This document shows, piece by piece, positions 1 to 13,041 of a stretch of DNA of 64,000 nt (its first letter is position 1; each line of letters begins with the position of its first letter). The notes beneath the pieces are model-generated. The model saw only the letters and a list, made by a program, of their open reading frames with translations, was not told the DNA's origin and did no database searches. This DNA comes from Lichenostomus cassidix (taxonomy: Eukaryota; Chordata; Aves; Passeriformes; Meliphagidae), in the NCBI GenBank assembly GCA_008360975.2, contig CM039184.1, forward strand, positions 71,085,556 through 71,149,555, given 5' to 3'. The translations under genes were made by a program, and so were the position numbers.

Positions 1-632
1 ATTGTTTTTCATCCTTTGAAATCTGCAAGTACAATATATTGTGAGAATTCAATTGCACAATTCATATTGTGCAAGTAAAATGCCAGTGGTTTTGTTTGAT
101 GGTAGGGGTTTTTTTATTCTGGTACTTGGATTGCAAAATCAAATAAGAGTAGCAATGAATATTGATCCACATTTTATTACCCAGTACATCAAACATTATA
201 CCCAAGTTGCTTTTGTTAAAAAATGGTGGTACTTGAAAACATTTTTAGATATTTCCTGGCTCCTCTAAAATAAAACAAACAGATTCCTTGTCCCACCACA
301 AGTTCTATATTGCACAGACAAAAATATATGAGGTAAAAAAAAGACTAAAAAGGCCCAAATCCCACAGTTTTCAATGTTAAAAGCATTATGGTAAGTACCT
401 TTTAAAAAAAAATTAAATTTGGGTAGCTCCACTTACCAACATCACCAAGATGGAGCCATTCAAGTCACGACTAATCACTTAACTCCAAGCATGTTCATTC
501 ACATCAAAGGAAAGAAACAAAACAGAAAGACCTTGTATGTCATAAGGACCACACTGGAGCTGGGAAAGCTCAGTTTCTTCTCAAAAGTTTTGGGAAATTT
601 CTCTGGACATTTGTGAACCAATGTGAGAGAAA

Positions 633-773
633 GAGGAGAGGAGAGGAGAGGAGAGGAGAGGAGAGGAGAGGAGAGGAGAGGAGAGGAGAGGAGAGGAGAG
701 GGAGAGGAGAGGAGAGGAGAGGAGAGGAGAGGAGAGGAGAGGAGAGGAGAGGAGAGGAGAGGAGAGGAGAGGA
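633..773. repeat. (GGAGA)n polypurine pentanucleotide satellite
   Basis: About 28 tandem copies of the pentamer form a pure purine strand of about 140 nt. It is interrupted once near 701 by an extra G that shifts the register. It produces artefact reading frames of SSPLL and RRGEE repeats. Confidence 0.95.
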
Positions 774-1159
774 CAAATTAACTCCAAGGAGGTATGACAC
801 CTGTAGTCCCCAGTCTAAGAAACATCAGAAGTATATTAAAAATATCACTGTGGCAATATAGGAGTTTAAAGGAACTCCAGAATATGCTGTGGCTTGTTAC
901 AGCTTCCTCCTGAGGGCACAGTTCAGGGTTGTGAGCAACACATGTCCAGCTCTTCAAAAGAAGGAAAGACCTGAAACCAAGTCTCCCATACTGGGAGTGA
1001 AGGCTGAAGTCATTGGGCTTTAGGCTAAAACTCTTTTCTTTCAGAAGTTTTGTGAATTTCTGTTCCTTGCTTTCATTATAGGTAGTTGAAAAGTAAATAG
1101 TGTCATTGAGGGTAAAAGGATCACAAGCGGATCACAAGGCTGCTTCAGGGATAACCCAT

Positions 1160-1349
1160 TTCAGTTTAAGAAGAAATTCTTCACTGTGAAAGCAATTGAA
1201 CTTTGAAAAGGTTACCCAGAGAAGTGGGGAAACTCACTGGCCTTGACAGGCACCTGATCATCTCAGCTAAGGTCTGGCTTTCAACAAGAGCTTGGGGCAG
1301 ATAACCTCCAGAGCTCCCTTCCACCCCATGCTTTTCTATATGATTCCAT
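1160..1349 (+). mobile_element. CR1 LINE fragment, 3' end
   Basis: The order of recognisable pieces follows the avian CR1 3' end. It runs AAGAAATTCTTCACTGTGA, then GGTTACCCAGAGAAGTGGGG, then a diverged middle, then CTCCCTTCCACCCCATG and a TCTATATGATTCC end that matches the short terminal repeats of CR1. It is strongly diverged, so it is old. The family call is from remembered consensus features. Confidence 0.7.
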
Positions 1350-4342
1350 ACCAATCAAGGTTTTGTTCTGACTAGAAAACACAAAGCAAACAAAAATACT
1401 CAGTGCTACTAGAAATACATAATCTTCAGTTAGGACCCCAGACCAAAAAAACATGTATTTTTAGTTAAGCTTCATTAATGCCTTCTGTCTCCATTCACCT
1501 TCACTGGGGGCTTTCTAAGATACTGCTATAAACTTTGTCAGCAAATATACAATTTCCTGACTTTTGATATCTTGTATGTTACACCTTGAACTGTCGATAG
1601 GCATTTATTCAATGCTGTCCTATTTACGTACAAACCATATATTTTATATGCTGTTTCCTTGAACACAGTAGGAAGCAACCAGCAGGAGACAGTTTCCTTA
1701 CAATCACCTCTTTCTCAGGGTCACTTTGCATGCAGACTTCAGGCTGACGGGCTTCCTTGCTCCCTTTTCTGAGTCTGCAGTGCTCTGCCCCTTGCACAAA
1801 TCCACACAACCACAATAAAATTGATCTCACTATTTTCAGAACACCAAAAAGGTTCCTCAGATTGTCCAGCAAAGGCTTTACCATGACTAGCACACTGCCT
1901 GGTCTGGAGAGAACAGCTCAGGACTGGAAACCATTGCTCACCAAAAAGAAATTTAAATATTTTTGTTTTAGTGTGCTTGCACAGCAGGTCTGAAACAGCT
2001 GCAGAGTGATGGGATACAAATGCAAAACCACATACTTGTATCCTTCTAAAACACTTACCTAACCATTTCATGACACCATGCAAAGACCTCTATTCTACAA
2101 TAATTACAAAATAAATAACTTACAGAGTTCCACTGGTAACCAAAACCGGACTCATCTTCCATTTGCAATGTTTCAACAGTGAGCTCATAGGAAAGATTTT
2201 TTGGACTAATTCTACTAATTTACCTTGGATTAATATATTGGAGAACATACAGGGATATACTTTGATGAATACAAAGGATCAGTACCAGGAAATTCTACAG
2301 GTGAAAAATAGGAAATAAAGAAAAAGGCACAGCCATCTTCCTTCTAAACTGCTTCACATTGATTCATGCCAACATGACAGATGTATGTTTCATTAATGAT
2401 TAAAAAAAAATGGTTATACATGTTGAAAAAAAGTAAACAGTATTTGCAAGACTGAAGGCTGAATTTCCAACTCTAAAAGAAATCATAACAGATAAAAAGA
2501 ATATGAAGCAGGAGAGAAGCACTACCATTGTGTGTAACACTACCCAGGGCAAACCCAAATATTCTGGTTATCATAACAAGGTATCGCCTTGCTGTCTCCT
2601 TCTACTAAGCTTGCCTTGAAAAACATATTATCCAATGGAGGCCCTTGTAAGGCATCTCTCATAAAAGGCTTGTGGTGAGAAATATGAAAAACAAAACCTT
2701 CTCCGTGCTTCAAAAACAGCAAGGAGAGAGCTTTTGTTCAGCTCCTGCTGTAATTCTCTCATTAGTAATACCATTGCTGACAGCCCTGATGTCCTTACTT
2801 AAGAAGGATGTTTGAAAACTTGAAAGAAACTACAAGAAAAACTGGTGATACAGAAATCTTGCCTTATGGTTAGAAACTAAAGTGCCTCAATGAGATTTGC
2901 GTAACAACTAAAGAGGGCTGAGATGCCTTGATCCTGGCATTTAAGTATTTTCATTGAATACTGTCCAGTGCTGAAGGCTTTTTTAAATCCAGCTAAGATT
3001 GAACAAGTTAAGTCAAAGCTAAATTCAGACCACAAATAAAACACTTCAGATGAACAGTGAGTGTTGGTATACAAGTGGTGGACTCTTTGTTCTCTGAACT
3101 CCTTAAATATGAACAAGATGTCTCTCTAATGAAGTTCACCTTGGTCTTCAAGACATACAGTATGATGCTCTGTGGTCAGTGCTAAGGCTGGACTGGATTA
3201 CATCACCAAAATGATTAAGCTCTTCTTCTCTCAAAGTCTATGCAGCAATTACACTGAGACATGCTTGTAATTTACTCTGAGCACATTGTGTAAATAATTA
3301 TTAGTGTTACTACACCCTTACTGACATACTGAAAGTTATTTTCATGTAAATAGGCTACTTTTGTAGAGAACATTTTGACTACTGTCCTAGGACTCACATA
3401 CTTAGGAATTAAAATTTAACTGGGACATAGGAAAATTCACATATAGCAATTCAGTGGCTGATCTGATCAGTGCTAACTGCTGAGGTCCTACAGAGACTAA
3501 AAAGTATTCAACTAATTCTCCAGTGTCCCATTTGCCTGAAGCCCCAGCTGTTTTTTATGGGAGCTACGAATATCTAATATTCTACAAGTGTTTAGCTATT
3601 ACATATATTAGTTTATGAGGCTCAGCAAAGAAAAAGCTTTGTTTATTAACCTTTCACTAAACCCTTCACAAACTCAAACACTGGAGAGAGAATAAGAACA
3701 AAAACGTACATGAGTGTTATCTGGAAACATATATATTTATTACTTTCCAATTTCCCCAGCCCTTGGTAACCATTGAATTTTCATTATTTTCATTGATTTG
3801 ATCACCTCCTTTTAGTTCAGAACATGAATAAGCTGAAAAGAGAAGAGCCAAAATAAAATTCCCTTTCATAAAGCATTTGTCTCCACACAGAATTCACCAG
3901 CATAATTATGCCCCTATAGTTCTGATGGTATAACTCCCCATGTGGACGCTTGAATTCTACAGGCATTCATGCAAGATTAAAAAGCATCCACAAGGCATAA
4001 TTATACCACTCTAGTCTCTGGTAAATTTCCTCTTACAAAGACGACCTTTCAATGTTGAAAAAAAGAGGTTATTTGGGAAGGAAGACAGAAAGGAAAAGCC
4101 CTTCGATTTCCTAATGTAGAAATTTTATAAGGTTTTCTGCTCTTTAGTTACAACCTACTATATAAGCATGCACCAAAAAAAAGATTATAATTGTGAAAAC
4201 AAAGGTTCCTTGGATGATTCATTTTGAGTGACCACCAGTCAAAGCACACTGACCTGAAATGATATCACAATTCCTCAAGGTCATTTACCAAGGTTAGGGA
4301 ATTTTTAAAGATCTAGGTAATCTTTCCCTTTAATATCATGGG

Positions 4343-4370
4343 TACAATTGACTTGTGTAAGTCAATTGTA
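4343..4370. repeat. Perfect 12-bp inverted repeat with a 4-nt loop
   Basis: TACAATTGACTT and its exact reverse complement AAGTCAATTGTA are separated by GTGT. The function is unknown and it lies in intergenic AT-rich DNA. Confidence 0.85.
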
Positions 4371-7300
4371 AGCTCAACTTCTGTAAGCTATACTTAAGCA
4401 GCAAACTGTTTTGTGCCACTACATAAAAATGGATCTGAGTTCTCCATGTCATGATGAGAGAAGAAACAACAAAATTACAGTAGGTTTTGTACTCCCTGCA
4501 TAAAAGAGAAAGGCAATGATTCTGCTCTCTCCTTAGTTCCTTCACCTTGTAGCAATGCAGTTAGAAAGCACGACTTCCAGTGCTCACTTAGATAAAACTT
4601 ACAAAAAAGCTAAACATGTGAAAGCAGAGGAATTGATGGTTAAGACATCCAAGCAATCATAATTCTTTACGTAAAACTGTGCATAAAGGGTTAAAAAAAT
4701 TAGATCTACTGAAATAAACTAAATTTAACTCCACATTTCCCTCAGGTTCTCATTACAGAAGTAAATTAAGGTTGTCTGGTTGGCTTTTAACTGTGTGTTT
4801 TCTTTTTTAGTACGTGTTTTCATTTTATTGAAGTGCAATATTTTTCTTACATTTTCTAGGTTTCAATTATTATTTTTGATAGCTAATGGACTTTTAAAAT
4901 ATTTTAACATTAATATTCAAATACACTTAGCTTTTACATAGCTTCTTGGCAAGATTTTTCTTGGATTTCTTTTCTTTACAATTATTAAAAATGTTATACA
5001 TGAGCATTAAGAAATAATCACATGGATAATATGGTTTAGTTACAAAAATATACAGGCTGAAATCAGCATATTGCTTTTCGATGTCTTTGTATTGTCATAA
5101 TTGCATGAATGGTCAAAAGTCATGAAGCTTAACATTGATTTACAATTGATCATTAGATCAGAGACATAAATTATTATGAGAGGACTCAAGACTTCTTGTT
5201 TCTGAGTCCCAGATAGAGCTAGGCATATTTAGAAGGATGAGAGAGACCCGCAGGAAAATAAGTGAAAGCTTCAGTAGAGTCACTCTGCACTGCTCAGGAA
5301 TTTACCTTAGTAGGTTAAAAACCAAACAAACAAAAAGCCAGGGGTGGCAAAGGTAGCTGAGACATGACTAAAACCAGCCAAGTGTTGAGAGAGCCTTCAT
5401 TTGCTGTATGGCAGAGCTGAGTTCAATTCTGCACTCTGCCCCTTTTCCCTCCCAGAGGGACAGCGTCACTGCCGGACCAGTCTCATCATCTCAGCCATGG
5501 AAGATGGAGCATTTCCTAAAAGATGCCACACACCCTCAGCAAATGGGAAGGAGAGCATCATACCCTCAAGCAGGCTGGCTGCTCCTGACTAGCTGAATTC
5601 CAATATCACAGCAGTTGGCCCAGAGCTGTTGACCCCACCTTGGCTACTGGATATATCATCATAATTAGTCACATTTATATGGTTAATGCATTTTTTAATT
5701 TTAATCTGTGCTTCTTCAGCTCTAGACTGATTAATTTTAGTTCTTTGGTAAATCTGAAGAGTCTGTACTGGTTATTTCTGAGATAATTCCATATTAATTA
5801 AAGCAGCAAATTTCTTACAGAATCTGTTGAAAATAATTTTACTGAAACAGTGGGTGGTGGTGTAAAATTAGTGAGCATCCATCTTACACTCAAAGAGAAA
5901 ATAAGGTCAAGTACAAGAGAATGTATTTTCACATATAAATCAGATAAGTTGACTTTGCTTTTCGTACAACACAGATGCCATGGCTCAGAAGGGGAACCTG
6001 TTCCTCTAGTACCTTTTAGAATATAATAAGTAAACTTTAATAAACCTTCTTGTAGCAATTGAAAGGACTTTTAAATAGCCTGCTGAGGTACAAACATGTA
6101 CTCCTTCTGTTTAACTTGCTCTGTGGTCTGTACACTCCTGAAGAGGGGCAGACCTAGCTACAGACCCATATTTGCTTCCTTTTGCTGCATCTGTGATCAG
6201 AGTTTCTTTGGGTCTCCAACGTTGCCTCCCACATATGGTCACACTAGAGTATGCAACCCTTCAGAACAGGTTATTCCATCACTGGAAGCACCATGCAGTT
6301 TTTCTTAGCACAATTCGGTTCCATGAGCTTCTGGAGACCTAGCCAATGATCACTGAGATCATTCCTTAAAATTTCAATGTGCCTCCTACACCACAATATT
6401 CAGGTACATAAATATAGGTTGAACATCTGTGCAATTAGTAGAGATGTCTCATGCATTCTGCAAAGCAGAACCCAAACTTACTCCCAGAGCTGTGAACAAC
6501 ACCTTCATGTTTGGTAAACAGCAGCAGCTGCATCTGCATAGTGCATAGAAAAGGAGATGAGAAAATGCTGTGTTCTGGCTATGGTAGCACAAACCCTTCT
6601 GCTCACAGCACGTGGGAAAAACACAGCAGTAAAATCTTAGCATTCTCAGAATTTTGGTTTATGTTCTAGTAATGTAACCAAATTAACCAGCCATATTATA
6701 AGGACTGTCAAAAACGTTATCTGATATGCCAATGCACTAGCAACAACACAAGCTTTAAAAGCTTAAAAGCCATTTTGAGAATTAAACAAAGATTGACAGT
6801 ATCTCTATTTTGTAGTGCCAATTTTTTGAACACTTTGCATTTGTCAAGAAACATATGATGGTGTTGGCAGCAGTTCCCAGTCAGCACTGGTCCTCTTTGT
6901 GAAAGCCACTGCCTAAACAAAGAACTAGATATGGTCTCATTGTCAACAAATTTGAAGAGTCTCTGCTCCACTGGTGAATTATTGCTATCCTGGAGAGGAG
7001 GTGGAAAGCATGCAGGATTCTGCAGCATACACAAAATAAGCTCTTCACAGTTTTTTTTTTGGCTGTTCACATGAGCCATTCTATCACTTTTCAGCAACTC
7101 CAGCTTACATTATGTCTACAGACTTACAGTAAGATGAGATAGTCACAGTATTTAAGCCTTCAAACAATCTACGCTGCAAATCTGCCAGCCTCCTGTTCCT
7201 CAGAACGTTTGATCTCAGCTAAAAATTATCAGTTCAGAGGGATAAGAGCACAGAGGTATACAGATGACTGTAATGCATTCCACCAGACAGCCTTTATGAA

Positions 7301-7730
7301 TTTTTTAGTTGAACTTTCTTCTGTCCTTGTTGTTCTTGCCAACCACATGCAGAACATTTTAGAGACAACAGCAATTCCTTGGAGGTTTACATGCAGTATT
7401 CAATTCCCAACAATAGAAAATAAAAGAAAATCCTTTTTCTAAACGGAGTTTCATCTCATATTTTCCTTCATCCTAAATTATAACTAGCGTCCACTGCTTG
7501 CACTGCATAGCTGAGAAGCTAGCAGAAATTGCCACATTCAATTAGCACAGCAAAAGTAGCAAACTAGAAATAGAATTTCATTCACTTTAATTCACTAGTT
7601 GGTTGCCATAAATACTCGTCTGTAAAACATGGAATTCTGAATACTCCAGACATTATTTTTCTTTCATGAAGATGTTTGTTTACTTTGGCAGTGATTCTCT
7701 TGGGAGAAACTCTAATGACTTCCACTACCC

Positions 7731-7765
7731 AAAAAAAAACCAACAAAACAAAACAAAACAAAAAA
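7731..7765. repeat. A-rich (AAAAC)n simple repeat
   Basis: A run of nine A is followed by CAACAAAACAAAACAAAACA and a further A run. It is a low-complexity tract. Confidence 0.8.
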
Positions 7766-10700
7766 GAAACAGAAACTGCCACTAGCAAGTAAGAAAGTAT
7801 TAGTCTAGTGTGCTGGTTAAACTCCAGGGCACAAAGGAGAAAAAACAAAGTAGATCACTGCTTTGCATTCTTGTGACCAGAACCTTTATCCTTCAAGTTT
7901 AGCAGGTTTTCATGATGGAAGTCAGATTCTGAATAAAGCAAAAAAGCCCCCCATCTCCTGTGAATTTTAGGATTTTTAGCCTTAAAAACAAACAAGCAAA
8001 AACATAACACGGGGTGGGAATAAGAGAACAAAGCAAACTATTGCAATCACTGGTGTTAATTTTTCCCACTGCTTTTAATTTCATTTCAACACACAGTGAT
8101 CTAAGGAAGGGGTTTTTTACCTTGTTGTTTGTATATCTAGATGATTAATATTTTTTCTTTTAATGAGAAAAACCACCAGGAGAAAAGGTAAGCTACTGTT
8201 ACTCAAAAGGCTGCTCACTGCTGAAAAATACTTACCTACCTCCTTCCTAAAGGTGCATGATTATTATTTTCAGAGTTTAAAAAAATCAAGAACAGAAAAA
8301 CAGTGAATGAAGCACATTGATATAAATCTTCAGACCTATTTTTCCTGTGAAATGTCAAACCTCATCATCTGCTTTTCTATATGAATAACTTGCAGTCCCA
8401 GACTGTTTACCATGTTTCCATGGGAGGAAAACGTCATTAACAAAAAATCAACTTTAAGGTTAAGAGGAAGCAGCTCTAGCAAAAGTATGTGACTCCTGTA
8501 TTTTGTTACCAGTTAGAACAATGTGCTGTTCCTGGAATGCATATGCAAGTCCATTTCAAAGTTTAAGCTGAGTGACAAAGCAGGCACATGTCACAGACCA
8601 CAGGACAGCAGACTGTGTACTTCCCTAAACAGCCTGATCACAGGGAAGATCGAGCAGGTCTTTAGCAGAACCCTTGCAAGCACTGCAGGACAGACAGAGC
8701 TACCTAAACACAGAGAGCTAGTAAAGAGCCTAGAAAAATGAGTAGATATGGAAAGCATGGAGTGGTAAAACAGCAAACAAGAAACTGATTTCTAAATTTT
8801 TTTTTTTTTGGTAGCTGTAGAGCCTTGGAAAAGAGGTCAAATGGAGTAGTAAATCACTGCAAATGGTGAAAGGCCTATAAATATTGTGGGCTGTGGAAAG
8901 AACAATTTGTTGCATTATAAGCAGGCAATGAGTCTATGCTGAGCCAATCCACAAAATGTTTTTTGAAGTCAATACTGTCTGTAACATTTACTTTTAACCA
9001 TAACATGCAAAAAAATCATCCAAAAAACTGTGTTTAGTATTGGAAAGAAAGCAAAGATAGTTCTCATGTGTACATCTAATTGCAGTCTGTATTCAAAATC
9101 ACAGCCATAGTGATTTTCCAGCTAGCTAATAGGAGGGAAAGACCAGATACTAGCAGTAGTCATAGCTATTTTGTTTTGTGTACATTAGGCTCCTGATATT
9201 CCTGTGTTCATGTTCATTGACAAAATGAGAAAGCATTAAAGTAGCTCTGTGTACATATAAAGTCTTCATACTATATCTAAAATTTTTATCAGTTGCATGA
9301 TTTATTGTATGTTCAGAGAAACTGTAACACTTGTTAAGTGGCATCTGATCCTGAAAAGGTAAGGATCCAACCCCCACAAAAGAACACAAACTTTTTAAAG
9401 ACGTTAAACCCACAGACCACTCTTAAGTGCATGGCACCTCAGTAAAATCCTATCCAGTTCTTACAACTGCCAAAAGTTTTATTGTTCAAGCAAAAAAAAA
9501 GAACAGTGGGCCAAAATCCTTTCTCATATAATAATATCCTGTTCCTAAAACTGGCCAATGGCAGATGTTATTCTCCTGGGTTTATAAAAGGAAAGAATGT
9601 AAGCTGTGCATGGCAATTAGTAGAAGAGATGATAGCCACTCAGAGGCAAAACTCAGAAGCCACTGCCTTGATGACCCCTTTCATGTCACCCAAATGGCAG
9701 CCAGAGGAGCTGCTCTGTAACCCTTACAGTTTGTCTTCATATAATTATAGCTATCCTGTATAGTTTAATGTGATTTGTCCTTATTCCACAGCACTGCTGG
9801 TTAAATTTGCCACACAAAATTTAGCACCCACTGGGTGATGTAGAACACCAGACAAATAAGATAATAGTTGTCTTTCAGGCACCAACAAAGCCAGGAGAGC
9901 TGTCAGCCCCTGTCAGCTCTACCACAGGCCTCCCAGGTGAAGTAAATGTCTGGCACATTTGTTGGAATGAATACATAGAAGCAGGTTGATTAATAGCTGC
10001 AAAAAAATAACTTATGTATATTTGGTTCTACTGTACTGACACCTTGTTTTGCAACATCTGTTTTTTTCAGTTTACATATTCTGTATAGTGATGTTGCATA
10101 TGGCTTGGCATTTGTAATGTTTGTTGCCTAGTCTAAGGAACTCATCCCAGCTCCATGACTCTCTAGCTTCTTCAAGGCACTCAGATGAGGCATGGCTCTG
10201 CCAGCATGCTCTCCTCTTCAGGCAGTCTCTTTTCTGTAACAATCCGGGAACATGGAGTCCAAGCATCTCAGACCCTAAGGTCTGGAAAGGCAAATTTAGG
10301 AAGTTCCTGTGTTGTAAATAGGTGAAGTACCTGAAGGAGGAATAATACATGCTTAGCTTGTTCTTACACATTTGTTTAGGCATTTATTTTCAGACACTAG
10401 CACCTTCCAACTAGCCTAACCCAAAAAAGCTCTCAAGCCTTTCCCAGAAAGCGACAGCTAAGATAAAAGAAAGCGGGAAAGAATCAAGGGATCACAACGG
10501 AGAGAAAAACACTAATGCAAGAGGGTGTGAAGGCCAAATGGTAAAAACCCAAGAAACTGGAGACTGGAGAGAGAAAAAACTGCCAAGGACAGGCCTCAGC
10601 ACTTCTTGATGGCACCAAGGTGCCAGTTAAGAGACTTGATTTGATGGAGGAGAAGCCAGAACTTGTGGCCTCAGCACACAGAGGTGGGTCTTGTATCTGC

Positions 10701-11807
10701 AGGATGCTTGGTTTGACTCAGTACAGCTGTTCTTGCTTGTATCGAAGTCAAGCAGCATGTGCCACAAGAGAAGGGAGTACCAAAGACCTGCTGGATTCTT
10801 CAGCAAGATAGCCAGAACCTTTCCCCATAATCAGCAGAGAGAGAGATCAGGTTTCTCTCTCTACACCTACCTACAAGGGTAGGATGAATCATCCTTTGGT
10901 AGCACCTGTCTTGTGTTTGTAGAACATTAGGCAGCTAATGCAGAGTGGACACTTACTTTTTACACAGCTAAAAACAGAGGAATTTCACTCCGTGAAAGCT
11001 GTTTTAACAAACACACACGATCGGGGTGAGTGGCTACCATGCCAGAGATAAGCTGTCATGAAGGACACTCTTGTTTTTCAGCCAATTTATAAAGTATTCA
11101 CGTATGCCAAGACAGCTGTTTTGAAGGAAGAATTGCTAGAATTTGGGCTTCATTTAAATGTGAGGGACAAGAAGCTTACTGCTTACAAAAAAACCCCTCA
11201 ACTGAATGAGTTCCTACACACTTTGCAGAAATACGCAGCTGGTCATAGGAGAGCGCAGTGCAGCACTGCTTCCACCCTTGCTAGACATTGCCTGAGAATG
11301 CCCCAGGTAGAGGACAGCTTCTGTTCAGGCTTGCACACAGCTCAACGTCAGATGTATGACAGGAACACAAAGGGAAGCCAGATGCTACCAGTTCTACAGC
11401 TCACAAAACTAATGTTTATGAGGAGTGTGCTGTGAAGCAATTCCCTCATCAGAGAGGAACCAGTACTCGGCCTGCAACATTTACTCAGCATGTGATCATC
11501 TGCAAGGCCTTGGTCTGCACTCTGGATTTCTTAGCTCTTGTAAGACACATGGCTGCAGAGTTCTTGAAACAAATGCCAATATAATGAATAATTTTGAAGT
11601 GCTAAGCCATAATACAGCAAAGATAAACATGCATCAATTATTCTTCTGTGCTGCAAATGCATTTTTATGTTAACCCTACAAGGTGGCATGCATGTCCCTA
11701 TACATACCCACACAAGTTCACAACCACAACAGAGATGACTGGTAATGCTGAAACAATTTTTTTCTGCTCTACGTTTTATATTACTATAGAAAACATGTAC
11801 AGACTTA

Positions 11808-11925
11808 AGAATTGTTACACTGGATCAGACCAAAGGTCCGTGGGGCAGGTGGAACGCAGCCATCCAGTTGCTGACAGCGACCATGGAGCGATGCCTAGAG
11901 AGAAGTTCAACAGGTCAAGCACACA
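11808..11925 (+). mobile_element. Possible ancient amniote interspersed repeat
   Basis: ACACTGGATCAGACCAAAGG followed by TCCGTGGGGCAG, and further on GCTGACAGCGACCATGG and AGAGAGAAGTTCAACAGGTC, recall a dispersed repeat common in turtle and crocodile genomes (CTGGGTCAGACCAAAGGTCC type). The family name is not certain. Confidence 0.45.
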
Positions 11926-12363
11926 ATTACACTTTCCCCATGTACTCGCACATTCAACAGCCATGCATGAATTCTTTCACTGCTAAGCTACAGCCTTCCC
12001 ACAGCACAAAGAGACTGCTTGCCTTAAGCTTTTCAGGGACATATAGATCTACACCAGTTACATCTGTACGTGCCAAACTATTTATTTGTTTGTGTTGAAC
12101 AGGTGCCAAGAACTGCATTTCCACTATACAGAAAGGGTTAAACCCCACCTTTGATACTGGAATACCTCAGAAAGCACCAGCCCGTGCCACCACACCCCAG
12201 CACGGGCTCCACCCGAGCTCCCGTGGGTCTCTGAGGTGCCCAACAAACAGGGTTTGCTGGCAGGCCCCAGGTGGGTGGGGAGGAAGGGGTGAGGGGCCCA
12301 GGTTCCCGCGGGAGCCGCGGCAGGCTGCAGAGCCCCACAGCACAGGGACAGTCCCGCACCCGG

Positions 12364-12702
12364 ATCCCACAGGACAGGGATCACCCTGACCCCAGAGGAC
12401 ACGGACAGCCCCGCACCCCGATCCCAGAGGACACGGACAGCCCCGCACCCTGACCCCAGAGGACAGGGATCACCCTGACCCCAGAGGACAAGGACAGGGA
12501 TCACCCTGACCCCAGAGGACACTGACAGCCCCGCACCCTGACCCCAGAGGACAGGGATCACCCTGACCCCAGAGGACAAGGACAGGGATCACCCTGACCC
12601 CAGAGGACACGGACAGCCCCGCACCCTGACCCCAGAGGACACGGACAGCCCCGCACCCTGACCCCAGAGGACACGCACAGCCCCGCACCCCGACCCCACA
12701 CG
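12364..12702. repeat. GC-rich minisatellite upstream of the CPEB2 promoter
   Basis: About eleven tandem units start CCCCAGAGGACA and end in CCTGA or CCCGA. Three unit types are visible, of 32 nt (with ACGGACAGCCCCGCAC), 25 nt (GGGATCACCCTGA ending) and 31 nt (AGGACAGGGATCACCCTGA ending). The order 25-31-32 occurs twice in succession (about 12453-12628), giving an 88-nt higher-order repeat. It lies 1.4-1.7 kb before the ATG, directly against the GC boxes. Long reverse-strand reading frames with recurring GQGDPCPLGSG-like peptides arise from the repeat and are not genes. Confidence 0.9.
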
Positions 12703-12852
12703 GACCGGGACACACGGCGAGCCCCGCCTGGGCGCGCGGGGGGGCGGGGCCTGGGGCGGGGCGGGGCCTTGACACCCGGCCCGTCTCGTGCCGCCGCGCT
12801 CGCGCTCCACCCCCGGCCCCGCCCCGCCCCGCCCGCCCGTGGCGCGCGGCCG

Positions 12853-12867
12853 TGCGTCAATGCAAAT
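12853..12867 (+). promoter_or_regulatory. CRE-like half site joined to an octamer motif
   Basis: TGCGTCA is followed directly by ATGCAAAT, the canonical POU/octamer sequence, between two blocks of GC boxes. It is an AT-containing island in otherwise G+C-only sequence, which suggests selection for binding (inference). Confidence 0.5.
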
Positions 12868-13020
12868 GAGCGGCGCAAGCGGCGAAGGGGCGGGGCGATT
12901 CCCCCCCCCCGTCCCGAGTGAGCGCCTGACGGGACCGCAGGCGGCAGGAGGAACCAGCGTCCCGGCTGCCCCCGCCCACTCTGTTGGGATAACAGCCGAT
13001 CGCACCCGGTGCCGCAAAAC

Positions 13021-13041
13021 GAAATAAAATCGCTTTATTTC
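13021..13041. repeat. Perfect inverted repeat carrying AATAAA on both strands
   Basis: GAAATAAA and its exact complement TTTATTTC are separated by ATCGC. AATAAA can therefore be read on the + strand (13023-13028) and on the - strand (13034-13039). It is an AT-rich patch in the CpG island. Confidence 0.8.

Larger units (their letters stand above)
1..12360. other. Upstream intergenic DNA without a supported gene
   Basis: This AT-rich stretch holds only short chance reading frames on either strand. None resembles a known domain and none has exon-like borders that I could support. Identified contents are the pentamer satellite, a CR1 3' end, a hairpin, an A-rich tract and a possible old repeat. 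A somewhat GC-richer block at about 5360-5650 is unexplained. A promoter-divergent non-coding transcript is possible, since CpG-island promoters often start one, but nothing in the sequence proves it. Confidence 0.7.

Noticed and set aside
570..861. Reading frames of SSPLL or RRGEE repeats on both strands
   Set aside because: They come wholly from the pentanucleotide satellite.
12124..12878. Several overlapping reverse-strand reading frames of 90-226 residues with repeated GQGDPCPLGSG-type peptides
   Set aside because: They are readings of the minisatellite and CpG-island sequence. The repetition follows the DNA unit, and there is no domain or exon structure.
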